64,000 nt of DNA from Phyllostachys edulis (Eukaryota > Streptophyta > Magnoliopsida > Poales > Poaceae): contig CM070561.1 in NCBI GenBank assembly GCA_036346405.1, positions 3,288,834 to 3,352,833 of the forward strand. Reading direction: 5' to 3'. This document shows positions 33,457-46,291 of this stretch, piece by piece. The notes below the pieces were generated by a model, which had not been told where the DNA came from, searched no databases, and saw only the letters and a list, made by a program, of their open reading frames with translations. The position numbers and the translations under genes are program-made. The number at the start of each line of letters is the position of its first letter. Position 1 is the first letter of the stretch.

Positions 33457-36400
33457 CTACGCTAGAGCGGATATTGTGTCTTCCGGAAGGGGCACTTCGA
33501 ATGTTGCGAGGTACTCTTTGAGCGCTGTCTCTGTGAGAGGGCGGTCCTTTGGAAGAGTGTCCAACTTGTGGGCAAGGGCTTCCTGGGCTCGTTGAAGCAT
33601 TGAGCCCGGCCTTCTCTTGGCCGCTAGGTGAACGCTACGTCGGATATTGAACCATCCGGTTGCGCACTTGTTTTGTGGGGAGGCCGGTGTAGCGATGATA
33701 GAAGGAGTCAAGCTGGAGAACAAGGTCACCTGAAGAGCGTGCCACTGTGTTGTCTCTTGCTCCTCATCTTGTGCATCTTGGGCTGGTTGGTGGAGAGGGC
33801 TGAGGTTGACAGTCTCCTGGTGAGCATTTGAGGTCTCACCTAACTGGAACTGTGCCGAGGTCCCACCCGTCAGCTCCTGTGGGGATTCTGTTGGCACTAG
33901 GACATGACCTCCCAAGCTAGGATCGGAGGAGGAGGCTAGCTCCAAAGTGGTCATCACACTGGCCTAAGACAACCTATGGAGCTCGCCGTTGGCCGCCTGG
34001 AGAGCATGCCACTGTGCTGTCTCTTGCTCCACGTCTTGTGCATCTTGAGCCGGTTGGTGAAGAGGGCTGAGGTTGGTAGTCTCCTGGAGTGCATTTGAGA
34101 TCTCGCCAGACTGGAACTACAGGGGGCAGGGGGAAGAGCATCATCGCTGAACTGGAAAGGAGAGGTATCAGACGGAACCTGGAGAGCAGCGAACGGCACC
34201 TAAGCCGAGGTCCCGCCAATCAGCTTCTGTAGGGACACTGTCAGCACTGGGACGTTGCCTCCCATGCTAGGACCGGAGGAGGCCAGCTCCAAGGGGGTCA
34301 TCAAACTGACCTGAGACAGCCCTTGGAGCTTACCGAAGGCCGTCACGGCCCTGTCATCTGGACTGGTACCCACTCTGGCATTGGTATAGGAGAAGGGTAC
34401 CAGTCCAACAGGGGCTTCGGCCCAGCCTGAAGAGGGGTTGGCCAAGGTGATGACAAACGAGAGCTTTGGGGCGAGGTTGCACTCCTAGCCTGGGCCTACG
34501 ATGAAAGACATTGGGGCAGCTATGTAGGATCGTAATGGCAATCAGAAGGGGGGGTTGAATGATTGCAGCCAATTGACCTCCAAATCCAATCTCGAACCTA
34601 TGCACAAGAACTCCTTTGATCTCTTCACAAGCTACTTGGAAAACTCTCACAGAAGCTCCTTGCGCACACAACAAGATCAACACAAACCAGAGATAGAATA
34701 GAGCGAATTTGATCTTTATTTCTCTATATAGATTTGTGTCTACAAAGTGCTCCTCAAGCACCCCTCAAGAACCTTCAACAGAAAGCCCTCCAGAAGCTCT
34801 ATCACAAAAGCAACGACAAGCTCTCGTGAAAAACCTTGCTACAGATGCAATCTCTCTCTCTGGCTCCACGGTTAGCTCCTAACCCTCCTCTATTCATACC
34901 CTAGAATCCTATCCATGTCTAACACGACACCGACACGGATTCTATCTCAAAAACGTCCAGATTTGAAACTCCTTCCAAATCTGTCATCCTTTCCAAAACT
35001 CCCACGTCGCAAGCCTCCAGGACTCCTCCCGTAGCTCCAGCGTGAACCTATCTTTGAACTCCACGTGCTCCAGCGCAAGCTCAACCATCTCGTAGCATCC
35101 ACGACCTCCAGGACCTCAGATCTCCCCAATCCTAGTTCGACTCCTCCTCGTCACGACAACAATTGCCTTCACGCTCAACCTGCACATGCAAAGATCAAAG
35201 CAAACAAAAACGGGCACAAGTTTTCCAACTTGACCATCCATTAGCGAACACACACGCATAAACACTATCATGCATCATGCAATACATTAAAGCTCATGAA
35301 TTTAACTTATCCTATGTCAAATTTCCAAAACGACAATTTTCCAGAGTACAATCGGAACTACCGCCACATTATCCCCAGTACTACCGCCAATGCGGTCGTA
35401 CCGCTCAAAACACTGCGGTCATACCGCTCCTTGGGAAATCTCAAAATCTTCCAAAAACAAGCTCTCTGGAAATTACATACTGCTAGCAAACGGTCTTACC
35501 GACGAGCGGTATTACCGACGTTCAAAACACGGTCATACCGTTGTGCGGTTGTATCGCTCCAAGACAACGGTACTACCGTTTTTCACTTAACAGTGCTTGT
35601 CAGAAACTCTCTCCCTGAGAAAAACCTATCGTGGTACTACCGACAACCATGGCGCGCGGTCGCATCGCCAAAGAAGAAGTCCAATGTTCAAAACAAGTGT
35701 TCTGGTTTTTCCATACCGCCAAAAACAAAACGGTATAACTGTTGTGCGGTACTACCGCACCACTGAAAAATGCAAAAGACTCAGAACCACGCCCTGAGAC
35801 ACGTGGACGCTCCAAATGACTTGGCCGATCGGACCTTGCTTCAAAATCGTCAGATTTAGGAGTACTGTTCAAAGTCCGAACGTTCCTCTTAATGTCAACC
35901 GTCTGATTTCAATCTAAAGGCTCACAATCCTTTAAGATCTCGGACGGTCCGAACGTTCCTCTCAATGAGGGCCATCAGATCAAGATCTAATGGTTCGAGC
36001 AAAACACGCGTTCGGAGCTCAGTGACTTGCGGTACTACCTCACTTCACAAGTGGTCCTACCGCAATCCGGTAGTTCCTCAAATACAAAGGCGGTACTACC
36101 GCTCTCAAGAAAATCCAAAAGCCAAACACAAGTCTTCGGGAAATTTCATACCGCCAACAATCATGCGGTTGTTCCGTCCGTGGCATAATACCGCTGGCTC
36201 CAACGCCCAGTACTACCATAAAACCCGACATGCTTGATTTTGCAGATTCAATGAACTCAAAAGCATGTCAAGACCTAAGATCACAAGCATGTTCCAAAGA
36301 CAATGTATTCATCTTAAAACACAAAGACTAAGTCTTTCTTATTGTCAATGTGTTCATCATCAAATAACATGACCAAAAACCTCCTGGTCTTACAAGCTAG

Positions 36401-38325
36401 ATGGCCTGTCGCTTGGAGGAAGGACGGCCAGGTTGCCTTGGGCCGCGCTGCTGTCGAATTGCTCGGAGTAAGACCGAGTTGAGCAGTGGCCGCCGACACA
36501 GCCTTTACATAATCTTCCGCTTTGTGCAACCAGTCACCTTGCAGCTCCTCCTGGGAGGAAGGTTGTGGCTGACTGTTGTCGAAGATCACCTGCAGGGCTT
36601 CGCGCATGGATTTGGCGTAAGACGCAAAAAGGTCCTACAGTCTTCGATCCACCGAAGCCTTGACTTGCTTCGGTGAGCCGCTGGAAGGACCAAAGTTGTC
36701 TTGCCTGGCCTACGAGGCAGCAAGTGGCTGGGTTGGGTCCCCGACCGCCCCAGCCCTGCGACGTCCATCCTTGTTGCTGCCATGATGGTGACCCCTGGGG
36801 GATCTGTCGCGGTCCCGGCTAGATTCAAGGTGAAGGTTAGCCGAGGAGCCAAGGAGCCTGTGACTTCGATGGCTGGTGTGGCTGTGGCGACCATTGCCGC
36901 CGTTGCTGTCGTCGTTGTCCTTGCGCCTCCAGTGAGTGGTGGAAGGGTGGTCGTCGCAGGCCGAACGACGGAGGGGACGACGCTGGCTGTGAGGATTGCG
37001 ACGGTCATCCACTAGGGGGTTTGTCCCCGTCTCCTCTTCCTGCCGGAGAGGATGTGGGGGCATGTGGCTCGCCCCCTGGATTCTGGTGTTCCATCCACAA
37101 CCCCCAAGTTCCAAGGGAGCTGGGTTGTGATGGGCTCATACGGGGTGATGTCGGCTACCGAGAGGAAGTCGTCGAGGGGGGTACCCGTGTGGTCCTCGAT
37201 GTAGTCAAGGTGTAGGATCACCCGATGGGTGAGCCCTCGCCTCCATTTGTTCGGGAGGCGGGAGTTCGCGTCAGGCCGGTTTGGGTCCTCCCCTCCATGC
37301 ATGAAGGTGATCCAAGCCACCTTAGGAATAGAGCTCGGCTTGGCAGTCCAAGCCTAGAGGTTGAGGGTCCTCGTGTCCTCCCAACTCGCCGAGACACCTT
37401 CAATGGAATGCAGTGAACATTTCCTGCCAACAAGGTGCTCTGCGACTTCCAGCGTCCAAGCGAAGACCGGAAGGCCTTCCAAGCAAAGCCGGACACGAAA
37501 GAACGTCGCGGCTCCGAACGCGTGACTCACAACCCTCCATGGTCGAACATGGATCTCCAAGTCTTCATGATAGAATTTCTTCGCTTCCCGCACTCTATCC
37601 CTAGAGTGCTTGGTGTTGAACCTAAGAAGATAGGTCTCCGGGTGATGGAGGAAAACAGAGACTTCTTTGCGACGAAGACCGAAGCGACGGCGAACCGCTT
37701 CCGCCACCCCTCTGTCATCAGTGTTGGTGTCGCCCCTCAGCACCCAAGCAACTAGGGCGGTGTCTTCCCAGTCTTAGCGGGCACGATCGAGCTAGGGGTA
37801 GGCGTTGACGATGCAGTAGTCCTCATCCGGTCGGGTGTCAGGGGCGCCTAGGAATGCCATGGCCGAGGCGCACTGAGTTGAGAGAGCCGGACGCCGAGGA
37901 GCCGAACGCTGAGGATCCTTCAGTGTGGCTTGACGCAGCGAGGGGGGTGGTCGGTGGAGCTTTGGCCTGCTCCGGCACTCCTTTGCACGGTGGCCTGAAT
38001 GGAAGCAACGAATGCACCGAAGGGGGTCACGGCAGCTGGAGATTTGGTAGTCTCTAGAGAGGCAGTGAAAGCACCTTCCTGCAGTTTTATTAAGGAAGGA
38101 AGCTGAGGCTAAGGAAGGGCGGGTGGTGGAATAGCGTCTGGCGGCACACCACCACCGAGGCCACTGAACCACCTGCCATCCCTTTGCTACGCTAGGTCGA
38201 CCGGCTTTGGGAGGAGGCGAGAGAGAGCCTTCTCTTACTTGAGGATTCGCCGCATCCTCGAGGTTGCTTCGACTGGACGGGCTGTGCCGAGCTAGAGCCG
38301 TAGCCTTGGGGGAGCACTGGGTCAC
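33457..38325 (-). pseudogene. LINE ORF1 (zinc-knuckle RNA-binding protein), interrupted
   Basis: The upstream part (37792-38325) has two adjacent CCHC-type knuckles in the order CFHCLSRDYQISSC and CIRCFHSGHRAKEC, a double zinc knuckle typical of plant LINE ORF1. It is followed by a region of 129 residues (37354-37743) resembling the RNA-binding domain upstream of the Trp-rich linker in rice LINE ORF1. A Pro/Ser/Gln-rich tail runs to 33457. The solo LTR at 34523-36394 splits the tail, and the reading frame matches on both sides. Several frame changes occur. Confidence 0.75.
34523..36394. mobile_element. Solo LTR (1.9 kb) inside LINE ORF1
   Basis: The block begins TGTAGGATCG and ends TGGTCTTACA. 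It is flanked by AGCTA at 34518-34522 and 36395-36399, a perfect 5-bp target duplication. There is no gag or pol. The opening, with its AGGGGGGGTTGAAT stretch, resembles a widespread grass LTR type. The region 35340-36220 is crowded with CGGTACTACCG-like hexamers. Orientation cannot be fixed. Confidence 0.85.
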
Positions 38326-39214
38326 TTGAATGTGCTTCTCTTGAATTTGCTTCAGTGGACGGTGGTTCTTGCGGGTGGCAGGCGCAGTGAATGAGGTGTT
38401 GGAGTTTGATGGGACCTTTCTCTGGAGTATATGCCCGAAGGTAGGAGCTTGTGCCTAAAGCTGATGGCTTGGATAGGAGGCCAGAGGTCTTGTGGGTGCG
38501 CCGCTTGGGGGAGCACCCACCTGAGTAGATGCGGCGCTGCTACAGGAGGCTTCGACCAGAATCCGGGAGGAGAGGCTACGAGGAGGCCAGATAAGATCTA
38601 GATCTGGCCTCGGGAGAGGTTTGGGGTGGGGAGGAGGGGCGCGGAAGGTTAAGGGGAGGAAGGAAGGTAGAAGAGGGGGGGCCGAGGGTAGAGGGATGGA
38701 GAGGGGGGCACTTGCCAGCGATGCGATGCGGAGGGGGGTGCGGAAAGGGGAAAGGTGGAGACGGCGGGGGATTCAGTGGGGGCTTGGAGTCCATCGTGCG
38801 CACCGGGGAAGGAGGGCCGGGGGGAGGAGACGGTTTGGGGTGGCCGCCGGTGCCGGAGTGGCACCGGCGGGGGAGGGAGGGGGGAGCTCTGGTCGCCTAA
38901 GGCTCCACCAGAGTCGGAGTTTTTGAGGCTGTGGAATAATGTATGTGTAGAACCAGATTAAAACTCGAATGCAGAGATTCAGCATACTATGAATTTTCAG
39001 AGTCAAGTATGCTCAGAGCAGAGAGAAGTTGCCTTTATCTTTTTGACAGAAACTCACCATTTTTGCTAGCTTTGAGTTTATGACTGAAAAAAATGCACAA
39101 CACTTGTTCTAGTAAATTTGTTGCATGGATGATTCAAGCATACAGCTGATCAGTTGTAAATAGAGCAGGTTAAGCAAACAAACAATATTAATTTCAGCAT
39201 AATCATAAGACAAA

Positions 39215-42200
39215 TGTCGGGACCCCGGATATGCAACTCCGAGACTCTCTGTGTACTCTGAACTAGTCCCATGATCAGTAGCTAGCTCACACAGTTGTAA
39301 CATCGATGAAATCATATCCATACAACAAAACAGCTAATGAAGCAGACAAATTAATATTACTTAGTAGCAAAACGACCTTATGGTCAAGTTTTACAGAGTT
39401 TGCCAGCAAGGCTAAAGATAATAGAGTAAACTTGTAGCGGAGAATAAACAAACTCGTGCTAGCCATCCGACATGCCCACATGCAATCGAGTGGAGAACAC
39501 ATTCTAGTTCGCATAGTCTTTAAGGTGTTCATAAAAAATCTCTGCATTCTCTGGTTCTTCCTATGTGACTATTCAACAATGGCGCAAAACCGTGAGTACT
39601 TTAAAGTACTCATCAAGTCGTAGAAAAATGTATGCAAATAGTATTCATGCAAGGCTTGACAAGGATAGCTTTATGGCTATTTTGCAGAAAGCAATATTGA
39701 CATAAATATAGTAAGTAGATTGAAAAGCATAATTTAAAAGATTAATACATAAGTAAACAAGTTTCTTTGAAACAACTAGTGAACACCCTGTTCACTTCCC
39801 AACCAACAACCAATATCCAGATCGCTTCCCAACCAAACCATTCCAGCATTTTTATGAAAATCTACCCCTCGTGTGAAATCACCAAGCATTGTCCATAACC
39901 GGGGACACGGCTATTCGAATAGTTTTACACTCTGCAGAGGTTGTACAGCTTTACCTACAAGACACGATTTCTCTAGTTTATTTGGCATCCGTCGATACCA
40001 CTGCTCACTACCTTAGGTAAGCAGTCTAGAGCACGTGACAAGGCCTTTACAAAGTTCTGTTTTTACCCAGTTCTGCTCGCTAAGGTTTCGCCATTCAGAG
40101 CCCCCTCTTGCGCCAATTCATCCACCAAAACAGAACCAAATCAAAATATTGCTAATTAGTCGGCCAGGTCCACCCCATAAATGAACTTGTGGTTGTACGG
40201 TATGGCCCAGGTCAATAGCACACAAAGTTAAGTCCTTAGTGGTTGCTCAGACGAGACTTCCGCATCCCAATATGATTCCACACCTATCTTCACCACCACC
40301 CACTGGCCCGATCATAAATCATTTTCGTTCAACCTAGCCAAATGACAACCCTTGCCATGGTACAACAACTTTTAATAACAGTGGCCGCACCACAATTGCA
40401 TATATCATTAAGTCAAATTTATCATCAATGAATCATGTGATCGAGAGACATCGCATAACTAAAGCAAGACTAAGCATAATATGCACCCATGTTGGTATTA
40501 CGATAATGTCCAACTAAGATTACCCATCCTATGGTGTCCAAGGGTACATGTCAACATGTCGTTCACAATTATTTGAAGGAGTCATACTGCCAAGTAGGTG
40601 TTTAACTATTTCCAAAACCATTTTTATAAACTTAGCAATACATGTGGATATAAAACAATATAATTTTATAAAATGGGTTCAATATGATCAAAGGTCTACG
40701 CTTGCCTTCGTTGAAGAGTTGAGGTGCTTCGGTCGTCGGGTCCAAGAATTCCTCTAAAACACCGGAATCTATACGTGCGAACAAAGCCAAATAAATAAAA
40801 TAATTTTAAATAAAATCCAAAACTACAAAATAAATACCAAAAGGAAGATACTGCCTTTAGATGAATTTAGGAATGAGAATCGGCGGAATCGGACTTCGTA
40901 TGAAGGAGAACGAACTTCCGAAAGTTCGAAAATCACATGAAATGATAGAACTTGAATGGAAAGGGAAAAACCAAATGGAACATGTTGTTTGATTTTCTTT
41001 ACATATCAAAGGAAATGGGAGAATGACCAAGGGGCCCACTTGCTAGAGAGAGCAAGGGAGGAAGAAAAGAGAGATGATGACATGGTGGTCTCACATGGAG
41101 GTGGCTCAAAACAAAACAAAGAAAGAAAGGAGGGGGAAGAAGAAAGGTAGCAAGAAGACAGAGCAGCTCGGTGGCTCGGCTCTTCTTGTGTGCAGCGAGG
41201 AGGGGGTGGCGGCGGCCGGGAAGGGGTGAAACGGGATCCCCCGATCGAGGATGGAGATCGCAATGGTGGTAGCGGCGACAGGAGGATGGCTAGAGAGGGG
41301 TGACCGGAGGTGGTGGTGGCCGGCCGGCAATGGAGAAGAGGGGGAGAGGCTGCTGGGGAGCTTTGGTTGGGAGGGGGATGAAGGAGGGAGTAATGGAGGT
41401 GGCCGGTTGGGGAAGAAGAAGAGGGAGGAGGGGAGGCAACACAGCAATGGGCATGGGAGCTTCCGTGGAGCTCGGTTGGGAGAAATGGAGAGGAGGGAAA
41501 GGTGATGGCTACTGCTAGGTTTGCTGTGATGCGGTGGGTACGGCGAAGTGACCACCGGAGAGGGAGAATGGAGGAGGAGATGGCCGGCCGGAGAGGTGGA
41601 AGAACCGACGACGAGTGGGGGCTTCTACCTGGAGCCTCGGTGGGGGAGACGGAAGGAGAGGGGGAGGAGCTGCTGGTGGGAGGGGGGAGAGGGAAGGAGA
41701 GGGGTGAGGAGGAAGGAGGAGCTGCTGGGCTTGCTCTTTTATAGAAGAGGAGGGGGAAGGAAGCTCGGCATGGGGAGCTTGAAGAGCCGATGCACATGGG
41801 ACAGCAGCAGCAGCATGGGGGAGGGGAGAGGTGGCATGGAGCTAGGGCGTGGGCGGCATGGGGGCAGCGTGGGGAGGCCAGGATATAGGGAGGAGGCGGT
41901 CGGGTCAAGGGGCAGGGCATGGGGGAGCCAACGGTCGGGAGATGGGCACCCATGTGCTCCAACGGGAAGAAATGGCGCCAGGAAGAAGATGACCAGCGCA
42001 TGGAAAGAAAAAGAAGAGGATAGAGAAAGAAAAGAAAAGGAATAAAGAAACATCTAAAAAATAAAATAAATCCAAAAATCCAAGAACATTTTATAAAATA
42101 CTCCAGAACCCGAATAGATCAAATAAAATAGTTTTGGATTTTTTTTGAAGTTTACTTTGGCCATTTAAAATATTTTTCGTTCAGAAATTCAATTTAAGCT

Positions 42201-42876
42201 TTAAATTAAATCGAATAAAATCTAAATAGTTTATTTTATTTTTAAAGCTTCAAAAGGCTCTGGAAAGATAATAAAACAATTTTTATTTAATTGAACTTTA
42301 TTTTACTCATGTTTTTTTTTGAAATCTCAAATTAAGCTTTAATGAATCAAGAGAGATCAAATGGTGATTTTTATTTGGAAAACTTCGAAAAGGCCTAAAA
42401 ATCAAATAGATTAGCTTTGGAATAGTCAAAATTACTTCTAACTTAAAGTTGGCTTTTACTTTTGCACATAACTTATTATAAATTTTTAAAAGACAGAAAA
42501 ACCTTTTAAATACCGGAAGATTCAAGAAATTAATTAAGTTTTCCTTTTTAACTTTAAATCGAGAAAATCTCAGAAACACAATAAATTTTATTTTTGACTT
42601 TTTTATAATAAAGGAATTTCAGGAAAAGCAATAAAACTCTTTTAAATTTCAAAAAATCCAATAAAATACTTAAAATAATATTTTTGATTTTAAATTCAAA
42701 TAAAATCCAAAAACTTAAATAAACCAACTTTGGAATTAATTGAAGTTTAATTAATTCAAATTAAATTGCTTTTAAATTCTAAAATTTTAAGGTAAGCTTT
42801 AGGAAATTAATAAAATCAAATGGTTACTTTTAAATTTTGAAAATTTTCAAAAAGCCTAGAAAATTAGGATGTTACA
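39215..42876 (-). mobile_element. Long (3.7 kb) solo LTR with 5-bp target duplication
   Basis: The block begins TGTCGGGACCCC on the plus strand and ends TTAGGATGTTACA. ACAAA lies at 39210-39214 and 42877-42881. Its first 240 bp are the inverted match of the right end of the 49258-50477 LTR. The other end also matches that copy (the TGTAACATCCTAA start). The middle (41000-42050) is a purine-rich block with long overlapping open frames of low complexity, which I do not regard as genes. No gag or pol was found. Confidence 0.85.
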
Positions 42877-44842
42877 ACAAAAGAGCATTAATCCACCAAG
42901 CATTTAAATGACCAAATCAACATAATTAAATGTAAACCCTCCAAATCATTTAAATTGAAAGAAATGCTAAACATATACCACATGTATATGAAACAAATCG
43001 ATATATTGCTCAGATTTGAGTGAATTTATAGTTGCTCTCAGAATAAAGTTGCAAAAGAAATTAATCTCTGCATTCTCAATACTTAGTCTATACTCTTCAT
43101 TAACTGAACATGACAATATAAATTCAAATTTTGAGCTCTAATGAATACTTTACTAAACTGTCAAAAGATCTCAACAGCTAAAGAATACAGACTATACTTT
43201 CAGTCAAATAGTAGATCAAAAGGATCACAATCTGAACTCTAGATTACCAACAGAAATTGATCACTCAGTGTAAACTAAACATCAAGACACAAGTTCAGTA
43301 ATAAAGCCAATTGGCTGACAGTAGAGTGATCAACTGAATTGCTAGAGATCAATGGAATTAGAAGATTCAATATAAGTAGTTAAATCCGAAAGTAACAGAC
43401 TGACAACGGATCAAAGAGACAGTAGCAAGTGATGCCAAAGAGCTCAAGTATGAACTAACTATCACATTCAATTTCAGTATATGATAAAGTTCATTACTGA
43501 GCAAGCCAACAGAGCCCACTGATTTATTTGCAATATCTTTAGAGCTAGATTCAGATATCAGAACTAACACAGATCAAGAATATCAACTAGCACTGCAGCT
43601 ATATATACAAGAATCAGCAAAGAAGTAACACAGAGGTACAATACTCACTGAAGCGGTGGTACTCAAAACCACAAAGACGAAACTGGCAAGGAGTGTCAAA
43701 GACACTCACCCAGAAAAACTATCGCCCTGCAAACCCGAGCAAAAGACGAAGCAATCGGAGATACAATGCCACACTTCCTTCTTTGGAACCCACCAAAGAA
43801 CAAAGCCGAGGAAATGGAAGGTTGCCGCACAAGCCCACAGGAGATACACTGGCTGAGAGCACTCCAAGATCGAGCACCAATATCAATAAATCAACTGCTC
43901 CCTTTTCAGAAATCAAGCTCTCAGCCGGTCAAGGAACTGAATCCTCAAACGCACCAGAGATGGATTCTCTCGACATCCCACTGAATAGAAGGACCCAGAA
44001 AGAGAACCAACAGGATGCCCTAAGGAAGAAGATGAGAGCTCACCAGCCACGGCACAAGATGCACCACCTTCGCTCAAAACTCCCAATCCTCTCCATACTG
44101 AAAGCCTCAAAAAAATGGAGATAAAAACTCAAAAAGAGGGTAGTCCCAATCTGTTTTCCCATGGGACAAAAACAAGAACTGAAGAGGAACCAGCCGTAAA
44201 AGAAGGAGGAGAAGACTTGCAACTGACGGCGCAAGATCCGCTCAAGCCGGAGGATCCATCTCCCTACAAGCCCACTGCGCCGCCATCCGCAAGAAGAGGA
44301 AGAGGCCGAAGCCCCTAATCCTCACTACATCGAATAGAGATAAGAGCCGAAGCCTTATCCTCCCCTTTGAACGCTATGACAGGTGGGCCTCCCTCAAATT
44401 CTTTTCCTTTTCTATTTAATCTTTTCTCAAATAGAGAAATTACCAAATAACCCCTCAAAAACAACAGTTTATAACATGCACTAGTATGCTTTTAATTTTA
44501 TCCACTACGTCAACAATATGCCTTTGTGAAAGGCAGAGCTACCCCGTCCTGTACATCGGGAATTCTGGATGAGGACGAAACCTGGGTGATAGGTTCCAAG
44601 TTCATACTTTGAACAATCTAAAATGCTGTTCTAAACTGGCGAGCAATCGAAAAGGGATTGGTTCTCGTAGAAGTCTATTTAGTTCAGTCAGAGGTAGAGA
44701 GAAAAAAAAAGTTCAATTTCCTTAAGCCCTCAAGCCCAAGCCCACATGTCCGTACAAAATAAAAGGTTAAAAACTAATTCACCTAGCAAATTATAAAATG
44801 GCCTGAAAAACCTCAGTTCGGACAAGCCCAAACTTGCACCAA
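42877..44842. other. Host intergenic DNA downstream of the P450, with one exon-like block
   Basis: Together with 38981-39214 this is host DNA between the LINE and the P450. AT-rich sequence runs to 43640. The block 43655-44330 has GC-rich sequence and, on the minus strand, ends TTCA/GTGAGTATTG, a strong donor. Its frames contain stops and no domain is recognised. The remainder is the P450 3' flank. Confidence 0.45.
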
Positions 44843-46291
44843 TCACATCCAGGGATACTTGGGCTGCACGTTCTTCAAAAGGAGGCGCACGCCGTGCTCC
44901 GGCTCTACGATGAGCCTGAGCGCCGGCGAGTGCTCATATGCCGGCGACAGCGCCATCTCGAACCTGCAGAGCACGAGCGAGAGAAGCACCTTGAGCTCGG
45001 CCATCGCGAAGCTCTGCCCGAGGCAGGTGCGCGCGCCGGCGCCGAACGGCAGGTACGAGTGCAGCTGCGGCCGCGCGGCCGCGAACCGCTCCGGGTCGAA
45101 CTCCCGCGCGCCGAAACCCCACAGCTCCGGGTCCAGGTGCACTGTCGAGACCGGCACGTAGATGTTCACGCCCTTGGGCACGCGCACGCCGCCGAGGCTG
45201 AGCTCCCGCAGCGCCTGCCGCGACACCACGGCGCCCGCCGGGTACAGCCGCAGCGTCTCCTGGATCACCATCGTCAGCTGCAACATTTCGACACAATCAG
45301 AGAACACGTAAACAAACGTTCAATACGAAGAATTGCATCTATACGCTGTTACGCACGTAACATGTACCTTCTTCATCTTCTGGAGCGACGCGAAGTCCGG
45401 TGCCCGGCCGGCGCCGCCGCACGACTCCCGCACCTCGTCTCGTACCTGGTCCTGCCACTCCGGGTGCAGCGCCAGGAGCATCATGCACCAGGCGGCGGTG
45501 ACTGCTGTGCTCTCGTACCCGGCGAAGTAGATGTTCTTGCAGTTATCCACGATGAAGTCCTCCGCCTCGGCAAGGTCGCGGCCCGCCTTGCCGCCGCTCG
45601 CGCTGCGGAGCATCGCGTTGAGCAAGTTCTTGTCATCTCCGCTATCCTTCACGACGTCGAGTATCAGCCTGCGCACCTGCTTGTTGAGTCTCCATGCCTC
45701 CCGGTTGCTCTTCGTCGGGAAGAAGCTCAGCCCCGTCATTTCAGCTAGCATGTTTGGCTTGGAAACCGTCTTCTGCAGCTCCCTGATCATCGCGAAGATA
45801 TTCTTGCCCTTGACGTAGCTGCTCCCAAAGCATGTCCTGGAGATCACATCCGCAGAGTAAGCCCTGATGTCGTCGTCGATCTTGAGGTCTAAGGCAGCAC
45901 CTCCATCGTTTCTGGCCACTCTGTCTTCCCATGACTTCACCAGTGCCTGTGCCGAGTCCACCATCAGCTCCACCATACCCTAGGAAAGCAAGAGTCAGAT
46001 TAACTGGCATAAAAAAATAAATTGAAATGAGCTCCGTGATTAGCACACACACACATATATATACCTTCACCTTGTCGAGGAAGAACTCGGGAGCAATGAG
46101 CTTCCTCTGGTAGACCCAGGCCTCGCCGTTGGACTTGAGGATGCCCTCGCCGAAGAGAGGCTGGTGCGTCACCTTCATGTACGAGCTCTTGCCGAGGTCC
46201 AGCGACACGCACAGGCTCATGTCCCGGACTACGTCCGGCCGGCTCACGTGCAGGAACACCATGTTCCCCATGGAATAGGTGAATATTGGGC
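44843..46291 (-). CDS. Cytochrome P450, CYP714-like, first exon not found
   Basis: Three exons are read on the minus strand: 46065-46291, 45368-45979 and 44843-45277. All have GT-AG borders and matching phase, giving 423 residues. The first of these starts inside a codon (split Gly before PIFTYSMGN), so an upstream exon of about 100 residues, with the membrane anchor, is missing. Motifs in order are the I-helix AGYEST, ETLRLYP (ExxR), FDPERF, and the heme loop FGAGARTCLG with the Cys ligand. The overall sequence resembles CYP714 proteins, some of which oxidise gibberellins; the substrate here is not shown. P450s act at the ER membrane with a reductase. The copia stack begins 300 bp upstream of the second exon, so the gene may be split or disabled. 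No stops occur in the three exons. Confidence 0.88.

Larger units (their letters stand above)
27886..38966 (-). mobile_element. L1-type LINE retrotransposon with 14-bp target duplication
   Basis: Read on the minus strand, the element carries ORF1 (zinc-knuckle protein) and ORF2 (endonuclease, RT, C-terminal zinc region). It ends in a poly-A tail of 12 at 27886-27897. The flanking 14-mers are GAATGCAGAGACTC at 27872-27885 and GAATGCAGAGATTC at 38967-38980, differing at one base. Without its two nested insertions it is about 8 kb, long for a plant LINE but near full length. Both ORFs have stops and shifts. Confidence 0.9.

Noticed and set aside
36586..37496. Several overlapping plus- and minus-strand open frames around 37000
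   Set aside because: They are shadows of LINE ORF1 in other frames; the minus-strand reading with the zinc knuckles explains the region.
41006..42053. Long open frames on both strands (up to 331 codons) in the 39215-42876 LTR
   Set aside because: They come from a purine-rich low-complexity stretch that is open in several frames at once. The predicted proteins are strings of Ser, Pro, Gly and Glu without any domain.
44834..45748. Plus-strand 304-codon frame over the P450
   Set aside because: Antisense shadow of P450 exons with GC-rich third positions; it also runs through the minus-strand introns.
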